Of a stretch of DNA of 13,448 nucleotides, positions 7,941 through 13,448 are shown piece after piece. How positions within the stretch are numbered: position 1 is the stretch's first letter; every line of letters begins with the position of its first letter. This DNA is from an uncultured Prevotellaceae bacterium (GTDB lineage Bacteria > Bacteroidota > Bacteroidia > Bacteroidales > Bacteroidaceae), in the NCBI GenBank assembly GCA_946405695.1, contig CAMJIA010000046.1:1-13448 (forward strand), written 5' to 3'. The notes beneath the pieces were generated by a model, which was not told where the DNA came from, did not search any database, and saw nothing but the letters and a program-made list of their open reading frames with translations. Both the position numbers and the translations under genes were made by a program.

Positions 7941-7944
7941 GTGT

Positions 7945-7978
7945 CAAAACTATTACCTTATAAAGCGGTGCAAAGTTA
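7945..7978 (-). promoter_or_regulatory. Candidate rpoD promoters (two -7 boxes)
   Basis: Two exact TAnnTTTG matches lie on the minus strand: TAACTTTG (7978-7971) and TAGTTTTG (7952-7945). The TTTG of the first box is 18 nt upstream of the second, so it could double as the -33 element of the second promoter, one base short of the usual spacing. The first box has no TTTG at the expected distance. The rest of the 116-nt gap to the helicase gene shows nothing else recognisable. Confidence 0.5.
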
Positions 7979-8012
7979 CAAAAAATACCAATACGTTGTT
8001 CTCCGAACCTGT

Positions 8013-9302
8013 TTATTTAACTTTTTTTTGTTCTTTCCGTTGCCCTTTTCCGTTGTTCTTTCCGCTATTCTTTCTATTGGTTTTCCCGTTGCGCTTGCCG
8101 TAACGTTTCCGGCCACCCCGACCTCGTGAATTCTTATGGGGAGATGCAACCTTGTATTCCGGACCTTCACCCAGACCTTCGGGCAGCAGATTCTTCTGGA
8201 CCTCTTTCTCTAGGAAACGCTCAATATCGGAGAAATAGCGCATATCTGCTTCCGACACAAAGGTGATGGCTACGCCGTCGCGCTGGGCACGGGCGGTACG
8301 GCCAATACGGTGCACATAGTCCTCGGCATCGTGCGGTACGTCGTAGTTAATAACCATCAAGATGTCATCGATGTCAATACCACGGGCAACGATGTCGGTG
8401 GCCACGAGCACATCAACCTGTCCAGACTTGAAGCGGTACATCACGTCATCGCGCTCAGCCTGCGAAAGGTCGGAGTGCATAGGCGCACAGTTTATCTTCA
8501 TGTGCTTCAGCTCGCGGGTAATATCCTTCACCTTGTCTTTCTTACCGGAGAAGATGATAACGCGCTGAAGTTCACCGGCTTTGAACAGATGTCGGATGAT
8601 GCCCAGCTTCTGGGGCTCGTAACAGACGTAAGCCGATTGCTGAATCTTCTCGGCAGGCTTGGAGACGGCAATCTTCACCTCTGCAGGGTGGTTTAGCAAG
8701 GTGCGTGCCAACTGTTGTATCTTGTCGGGCATGGTGGCCGAGAACATGATGGTCTGGTGGCCCTCCGGCAACATCTTGGCAATCTGCAGGATATCGTCAG
8801 AGAAACCCATATCGAGCATGCGGTCAGCCTCGTCGAGCACGAAGAACGACAAGCGACTCAAGTCCACATGTCCCATGCGGATATGCGAGAGCAGACGACC
8901 TGGGGTGGCAATAATCACATCGGCTCCCATCTTTAGTCCCTTCGTTTCTACATCGAAGCGATTGCCGTCGTTTCCACCATAGATGGCTACGCTGCTGATA
9001 CCGTCAAGATAGTAGCCGAAACCCAGCATGGCCTGGTCAATCTGCTGGGCCAGTTCACGGGTGGGCGACATGACGATGCAGTTGACGGCGTCCTTGGGAA
9101 AACCTCCGTCGTCGAGCATGCTGAGGATAGGCAGCAGATAGGCTGCCGTCTTGCCTGTTCCGGTCTGTGCTACACCGATAAGGTCCTGACCGTCAAGTAT
9201 TTTTGGAATGCACTGCTCCTGAATGGGTGTCATCTCCTCAAAATGCATATCATAAAGGGCATCGAGGATGTTATCGTTCAAATATGTTTCTTCAAATGTC
9301 AC
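8013..9302 (-). CDS. DEAD-box RNA helicase, RhlE-like
   Basis: ATP-dependent RNA helicase expected to remodel rRNA or mRNA structure. In 429 residues the motifs are complete: Q motif MTPIQEQ (24-30), I AQTGTGKT (45-52), Ia PTRELAQQ (80-87), Ib TPGRL (133-137), II DEAD (157-160), III SAT (188-190), IV VIIFSGKK (248-255), V ATDIVARGIDID (301-312) and VI HRIGRTARA (331-339). The tail from about residue 389 is a low-complexity basic stretch rich in Gly, Lys, Arg and Asn (GRGGRKRYGKRNGKTNRKN and on), a typical non-specific RNA-binding extension of RhlE-type helicases. The start is GTG at 9302: a stop codon lies directly upstream in frame and the MTFEETYLND start matches the usual N-terminus of the family. 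It begins 27 nt after the permease gene, and the gap is filled by a heptamer repeat. RhlE, CsdA/DeaD and other subfamilies cannot be fully separated here. Confidence 0.94.
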   Translation of the reverse strand: MTFEETYLNDNILDALYDMHFEEMTPIQEQCIPKILDGQDLIGVAQTGTGKTAAYLLPILSMLDDGGFPKDAVNCIVMSPTRELAQQIDQAMLGFGYYLDGISSVAIYGGNDGNRFDVETKGLKMGADVIIATPGRLLSHIRMGHVDLSRLSFFVLDEADRMLDMGFSDDILQIAKMLPEGHQTIMFSATMPDKIQQLARTLLNHPAEVKIAVSKPAEKIQQSAYVCYEPQKLGIIRHLFKAGELQRVIIFSGKKDKVKDITRELKHMKINCAPMHSDLSQAERDDVMYRFKSGQVDVLVATDIVARGIDIDDILMVINYDVPHDAEDYVHRIGRTARAQRDGVAITFVSEADMRYFSDIERFLEKEVQKNLLPEGLGEGPEYKVASPHKNSRGRGGRKRYGKRNGKTNRKNSGKNNGKGQRKEQKKVK

Positions 9303-9334
9303 TTAACTCTAAACTTTAATCTTTCAACTTTAAT
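9300..9334 (-). repeat. Five tandem heptamers at the permease/helicase junction
   Basis: Minus strand 9334-9300 divides exactly into five 7-nt units: ATTAAAG, TTGAAAG, ATTAAAG, TTTAGAG, TTAAGTG. The first contains the TAA stop of the permease gene (9330-9332) and the last ends with the GTG start of the helicase gene. The 14-bp double unit repeats with 12 of 14 matches. There is no Shine-Dalgarno sequence in the gap. Confidence 0.6.
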
Positions 9335-10517
9335 TTGGTGCCTGTCTATAACAATAGTAGGCGATAAAGGCATACAGGATATTCGGAATCCATGCTGCCA
9401 AAACGGGTGGCGTGTCGGCATTGATGGCAAAGGTTGCGCTGATTGTCTGTAACAATATATACGTGAACGACAGTGCCAAACCGATACCTAGATACATTCC
9501 CATGCCACCTTTACGCTTGCGCGACGACAGCGACACACCGATAATCGTCAGGATGAACGACGCAAAGGAAGTGGCTATGCGTTTGTGGTACTCTACCTCA
9601 TACTGCACCACATTAGACGAACCTCGTTGCTGCTGTTTGGAAATGTAACGCTTCAGCTCCGGTGAGGTGAAGGTCTCCTGCTGACCTGAGGAGAATACCA
9701 AGTCCATAGGTTCCATCTGTATTAGCGTGTCAATCTCGTAACCACTGGTAATCTCCTCGCGCATACCTTTCAGCATGCGAATCTTGTAGTTACGGGCCTT
9801 CCAGTGGTAGCGCTCCTCAGCAATGGTGTCATACTGGATGACGTTGGCATTCATCTGCGAGACCATCTTCTTGTTCTCAAACTTATACAGTGCAAAGCCA
9901 TAACCCGTCTTGCGGATGTCATCGTACTGCGAGAGATAGGCTACCACACCCTTGTCGACCATCAGCTGGATATTCGATGCTGACGTGTTCTTCTTGTTGT
10001 TTTTGTAGAGCGCCTCAAAGTCGTGACGCACTACTGTTCCTTTAGGAATGATATACGAACCGAGGTAAAAGTTCAGCAGGGCGATGAGTGCTGCCGAGAT
10101 AAGATAGGGGCGCAATAGTCGCTTAAAGCTCATGCCGCTGGCCAGCATCGCGATAATCTCCGAGTTACCTGCCAACTTGGAGGTGAAGAAGATGACGGCA
10201 ATGAAGACGAATAACGGTGAGAAGAGGTTGGCGAAGTAGGGCACGAAGTTGGCGTAGTAGTCGAAGACGATGGCGCGCAACGGTGCGTTGTTAGAGGTGA
10301 ACTTTGCCAGATTCTCGTTGACGTCGAAGACAATGGATATCGAGATGATCAGAATGATGGAGTACACATAGGTGCCTATGAATTTGTTGATGATATACCA
10401 GTCCATACGCCTGACATAGCGGAATGGATTGTACTTCTTCAGCCAAGCCACTCTCTCCCTGGGAATACGTTCCAGTAGCATCTGTGTCCTCTTGATGATA
10501 TCTCGTATTTTTTTCAT
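9330..10517 (-). CDS. LptF/LptG family permease (YjgP/YjgQ), LPS export
   Basis: Inner-membrane subunit of the Lpt transporter that, with LptB2 and LptC, extracts lipopolysaccharide for transport to the outer membrane. The 395 residues show the family layout of three transmembrane helices (about 48-65, 98-115, 136-156), a periplasmic domain (about 157-312) and three more helices (about 315-331, 338-360, 371-390). The motif NSEIIAMLASGMSFKRLLRPY (118-138) after helix 2 is characteristic. The ATG at 10517 overlaps the tgt stop as ATGA. This start adds about 37 basic residues before MDWYIINKF, where many family members begin, so Met38 is an alternative. The ATGA overlap favours the longer form. 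LptF and LptG cannot be told apart with confidence from one sequence. Confidence 0.92.
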   Translation of the reverse strand: MKKIRDIIKRTQMLLERIPRERVAWLKKYNPFRYVRRMDWYIINKFIGTYVYSIILIISISIVFDVNENLAKFTSNNAPLRAIVFDYYANFVPYFANLFSPLFVFIAVIFFTSKLAGNSEIIAMLASGMSFKRLLRPYLISAALIALLNFYLGSYIIPKGTVVRHDFEALYKNNKKNTSASNIQLMVDKGVVAYLSQYDDIRKTGYGFALYKFENKKMVSQMNANVIQYDTIAEERYHWKARNYKIRMLKGMREEITSGYEIDTLIQMEPMDLVFSSGQQETFTSPELKRYISKQQQRGSSNVVQYEVEYHKRIATSFASFILTIIGVSLSSRKRKGGMGMYLGIGLALSFTYILLQTISATFAINADTPPVLAAWIPNILYAFIAYYCYRQAPN

Positions 10518-11656
10518 CTTCTTCGTCCTAAATCAGCAATTACTGAACGTTTCCATTGTGTGAAGTCACCTTGTTCTATATGCGTGCGCGCGTCAGTGAC
10601 CAGTCGCAGGTAGAATGCCAGATTGTGTATCGAAGCAATCTGCATGGCTAACAGCTCCTGAGCCTTGAACAAGTGGTGCAGGTAGGCCTTCGAATGGATG
10701 CGGTCAATGTCGCAACCATCGGGGTCGATGGGTGAGAAGTCGTCCTGCCATTTCTGGTTACGCATGTTCATGGTTCCCTCGTAGGTGAACAACATTGCAT
10801 TGCGACCATTGCGGGTAGGCATGACGCAGTCGAACATATCGACGCCACGTTCGATGGCTTCGAGAATGTTCTGCGGAGTACCGACACCCATCAGATAGCG
10901 GGGACGGTCTTTGGGGAGGATGTCGTTGACCACCTCTATCATTTCGTACATCACCTCCGTAGGTTCGCCGACAGCCAGACCACCGATAGAGGCACCTCCT
11001 CCATCGTTCAGTCTGCCCAATACATCGCAGACATGCTTGGCAGCATCCTGTCGCAGGTCTTTGTAGGTGCAACCCTGCACAATGGGGAACAGTGTCTGGT
11101 TATGGCCGTACAGCGGTTCCGTCTCATTAAAGCGTTTCACGCAACGTTCCAACCAGCGCTGGGTCAGCTTCAACGAGTTTTTGGCATACTGGTAGTCGCT
11201 CTGTCCCGGGGGGCACTCGTCGAAGGCCATCATGATATCAGCACCGATGATACGCTCTGTATCCATTACGTTCTCTGGCGTAAAGATATGTTTTGAACCG
11301 TCGATATGACTGCGGAACTCGCACCCTTCTTCCTTCAGCTTACGGATGCCTGTCAGCGAAAAAACCTGGAAACCACCGCTGTCTGTCAGGATGGGTCGGT
11401 CCCATGTATTGAACTTATGCAGGCCACCCGCCTTGCGCAGGATGTCAAGACCTGGACGCAGGTACAGATGGTAGGTATTGCCCAGAATAATCTGAGCCTT
11501 CACCTGTTCACGCAGTTCAGAGAAGTGGACGCCTTTTACCGAACCAACCGTACCAACGGGCATGAAGATTGGGGTCTTGATGGGACCGTGGTCTGTGGTA
11601 ATCAGTCCTGTGCGAGCACTGCTGCAGGGGTCGTTATGTTGTACTTCAAACGTCAT
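10514..11656 (-). CDS. tgt: Queuine tRNA-ribosyltransferase (tRNA-guanine transglycosylase)
   Basis: Exchanges guanine 34 of tRNAs for Asp, Asn, His and Tyr with the queuosine precursor base, a cytoplasmic step in queuosine synthesis. The 380 residues carry the hallmark motifs: TPIFMPVGT (28-36), LTDSGGFQVFSL (90-101) with Asp92 equivalent to the substrate-contacting Asp, MAFDECPPG (143-151), IVQG (192-195), IGGLAVGEP (224-232), MGVGTP (256-261) and FDCVMPTRNGRN (275-286) with Asp276 as the catalytic nucleophile. The zinc site is odd: where most bacterial enzymes have CxCxxC there is DGCDIDRIH (313-321), so only one Cys (315) is kept, although the partner His of SIHNLAFY (344) remains. The ATG shares one base with the lon stop (TAATG) and its TGA overlaps the permease ATG, so it sits in the middle of a tightly coupled trio. 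Confidence 0.96.
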   Translation of the reverse strand: MTFEVQHNDPCSSARTGLITTDHGPIKTPIFMPVGTVGSVKGVHFSELREQVKAQIILGNTYHLYLRPGLDILRKAGGLHKFNTWDRPILTDSGGFQVFSLTGIRKLKEEGCEFRSHIDGSKHIFTPENVMDTERIIGADIMMAFDECPPGQSDYQYAKNSLKLTQRWLERCVKRFNETEPLYGHNQTLFPIVQGCTYKDLRQDAAKHVCDVLGRLNDGGGASIGGLAVGEPTEVMYEMIEVVNDILPKDRPRYLMGVGTPQNILEAIERGVDMFDCVMPTRNGRNAMLFTYEGTMNMRNQKWQDDFSPIDPDGCDIDRIHSKAYLHHLFKAQELLAMQIASIHNLAFYLRLVTDARTHIEQGDFTQWKRSVIADLGRRR

Positions 11657-13448
11657 TAGTCTTTCTTCTCGTCTTTTTTGTCTTCCTCAGGGATGGTGAA
11701 ATCCAGTGGGTGTTCCACCACCTCGTCAGTCAGGGCGAACTTCCATACGTCCTGCACGTTCTCGACATAGTGGAAGGTGACACCTTTCAGGTACATCTCT
11801 GGAATCTCGTTGATGTCCTTCTCGTTCTCCTTGCACATCACGATATCGGTGATTCCCGCACGTTTCGCTGCCAGAATCTTCTCCTTGATACCGCCTACGG
11901 GCAGTACCTTGCCACGTAGTGTTATCTCGCCCGTCATCGCCGTGTTTTTGCGCACCTTGCGTTGGGTCAGTGCCGAGGCGATACTGGTTGCGATAGTGAT
12001 ACCTGCCGACGGGCCGTCCTTGGGCGTGGCACCCTCCGGTACGTGGATATGGATGTTCCAGTGGTCGAAGATGCGATAGTCAATGCCCAGCACGTCCACA
12101 TGAGCCTTAACGTACTCAAGGGCTATTACTGCCGACTCCTTCATGACGTCGCCCAGATTACCGGTCAGCGTCAGTTTGCCGGCCTTGCCCTTTGATAGCG
12201 AGGTCTCGATGAAGAGTATCTCGCCGCCTACGCTGGTCCATGCCAGTCCGGTAACGACACCGGCGTAGGCATTTCCCTGATAGATGTCGCGATAGAAAGG
12301 TGGCTTACCCAGCAAGTCCTCAATCTCTGTCGGCGTAATCTTCTCGTAGGACAGCTCGCCGCTCTCGGCCTTCTTGAAGGCCAGCTTGCGCAGGGCTTTG
12401 TTCACCTGCTTCTCCAACTGGCGCACACCGCTCTCGCGGGTGTACTGCTCGATAATCTTCTCGATGGCGGCCTTGTTGAAGGTCAGCTTCTGGTCCTTGA
12501 GACCCGTGTTGTCCTTTTCCTTGGGCACCAGATGGCGCTTGGCAATCTCGTATTTCTCCTCCGTGATATAGCCGCTGACCTCGATAATCTCCATACGGTC
12601 GAGTAGGGGACGGGGAATGGTGCCGAGGTTGTTAGCGGTGGCAATAAACATCACCTTCGACAGGTCGTAATCCACGTCCAGATAGTTGTCGTGGAAAGCA
12701 TTGTTCTGTTCTGGGTCGAGTACTTCGAGCAAGGCCGATGCAGGGTCGCCATTATGCGTGTTCTGCGTTACCTTGTCAATCTCGTCGAGGATGAACACGG
12801 GGTTCGAGCTGCCTGCTTTCTGGATATTCTTGATGATGCGGCCAGGCATGGCACCGATATATGTGCGACGGTGGCCACGAATCTCGGCTTCGTCGTGCAG
12901 ACCACCCAGACTGACGCGTACATATTTGCGCTTCAAGGCGTCGGCTATCGACTTTCCCAGTGAAGTCTTACCGACTCCCGGAGGACCGTAAAGACAGAGG
13001 ATAGGACTCTTTAGGTCGCCACGCAGCGACAGCACAGCGATGTATTCCAGGATGCGTTCCTTGACCTTCTCCATACCATAGTGGTCGCGGTCTAGTATCT
13101 TCTGGGCACGTTTCAAGTCCAGGTCGTCCTTGGTATATTCTCCCCACGGCAGGTTCACTAGTGTCTGCAGGTAGGTCAGCTGTACGTTGAAGTCGGGTGA
13201 GTTTGGGTTCACCTGGTCCAACTTCTCCAGCTCTTTGTAGAAATACTTCTCGATGTCCTCCGGCCACTTCTTGTTCTTAGCCTTCTCCAGCAGCTCCTTT
13301 TTTTCCGGCGTACTCTCATTGCCCATCTCTGCTTGCAGGTTCTTGATCTGCTGCTGCAGGAAGTAGTTGCGCTGCTGCTCGTCAATGTCGTCGCGTGTCT
13401 TGTTGCGGATGTCCAGTTTCAGACTCTGCAGGTTGATTTCGCGGTTGA
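11656..13448 (-). CDS. lon: ATP-dependent Lon protease (N-terminus cut by window edge)
   Basis: Cytosolic AAA+ serine protease that degrades misfolded and regulatory proteins. The frame is open to the right edge, leaving 596 visible codons of a protein usually near 800; most of the substrate-binding N-domain is outside. The fragment begins in the coiled-coil linker ([17 protein letters not shown]), so the ATG at 13326 is an internal Met, not the start. Visible motifs are Walker A GPPGVGKT (nt 12987-12964), Walker [10 protein letters not shown], the sensor stretch FIATANNL, arginine-finger region RPLLDRMEI, and the protease dyad: Ser in PKDGPSAG (codon 12009-12007) and Lys in [10 protein letters not shown] (codon 11886-11884). 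The tail after the protease domain is short and acidic-basic ([10 protein letters not shown]). Its stop overlaps the tgt start by one base. The promoter is outside the window. Confidence 0.97.
   Translation of the reverse strand, partial: NREINLQSLKLDIRNKTRDDIDEQQRNYFLQQQIKNLQAEMGNESTPEKKELLEKAKNKKWPEDIEKYFYKELEKLDQVNPNSPDFNVQLTYLQTLVNLPWGEYTKDDLDLKRAQKILDRDHYGMEKVKERILEYIAVLSLRGDLKSPILCLYGPPGVGKTSLGKSIADALKRKYVRVSLGGLHDEAEIRGHRRTYIGAMPGRIIKNIQKAGSSNPVFILDEIDKVTQNTHNGDPASALLEVLDPEQNNAFHDNYLDVDYDLSKVMFIATANNLGTIPRPLLDRMEIIEVSGYITEEKYEIAKRHLVPKEKDNTGLKDQKLTFNKAAIEKIIEQYTRESGVRQLEKQVNKALRKLAFKKAESGELSYEKITPTEIEDLLGKPPFYRDIYQGNAYAGVVTGLAWTSVGGEILFIETSLSKGKAGKLTLTGNLGDVMKESAVIALEYVKAHVDVLGIDYRIFDHWNIHIHVPEGATPKDGPSAGITIATSIASALTQRKVRKNTAMTGEITLRGKVLPVGGIKEKILAAKRAGITDIVMCKENEKDINEIPEMYLKGVTFHYVENVQDVWKFALTDEVVEHPLDFTIPEEDKKDEKKD

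Noticed and set aside
7980..8008. Terminator after the helicase gene (GTTC-GGA-GAAC hairpin and a downstream T-run)
   Set aside because: The stem is only 4 bp and the T-run lies 12 nt beyond it, so it does not form an intrinsic terminator.
8030..8110. Repetitive pyrimidine-rich stretch as a possible DNA repeat element
   Set aside because: It is the coding sequence of the Gly/Lys/Asn/Arg-rich tail of the helicase and has no fixed period.
11656..13326. lon starting at the ATG at 13326
   Set aside because: The frame continues upstream to the window edge with sequence that fits the Lon coiled-coil linker, so this Met is internal.

Overview
The window comes from a Bacteroidales chromosome, most likely Prevotella or a close relative. 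The primary sigma factor is the short Bacteroidetes type without region 1.1. The best promoter matches follow the Bacteroidetes -33 TTTG / -7 TAnnTTTG pattern, and Shine-Dalgarno sequences are almost absent. The gene families present (AddAB-like pair, DUF5686-like barrel, LptF/LptG permease, Lon, Tgt) fit a core housekeeping region. I see no tRNA, rRNA, CRISPR array, insertion sequence or phage gene.

Every convincing gene is on the minus strand, so transcription runs from high to low coordinates. The first block is lon (cut by the right edge), then tgt, then an LptF/LptG permease, then a DEAD-box RNA helicase. lon/tgt share one base (TAATG), tgt/permease share four (ATGA), and the permease/helicase gap is 27 nt, which suggests one co-transcribed and partly coupled unit. 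rpoD follows, with its own leader: two candidate -7 boxes, a hairpin, and an unusually good Shine-Dalgarno sequence. The last block, after a 40-nt gap holding a full promoter match, is an outer-membrane beta-barrel gene, an AddA-like helicase-nuclease and an AddB-like partner (cut by the left edge). These overlap by 7 nt and are separated by 10 nt respectively, so they look like one operon.

The work of the genes is mostly housekeeping: protein quality control (Lon), queuosine tRNA modification (Tgt), LPS export (permease), RNA remodelling (helicase), basal transcription (RpoD), and double-strand break processing (AddAB-like). The barrel's role is unknown.

The most unusual signal is a small hairpin-forming repeat found five times, always in the same reading frame, inside addA and addB. 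It encodes a Thr-Thr-Pro-x-x-Ser-Pro motif, and paired base changes preserve its stem. It behaves like a protein-coding palindromic element. A second recurring signal is a 7-bp-periodic repeat that covers the stop codon of one gene and ends at the start codon of the next, seen at two unrelated junctions. Also of note are a Tgt that appears to lack two of its three zinc cysteines, and a possible leaderless GTG-started mRNA for the barrel gene.
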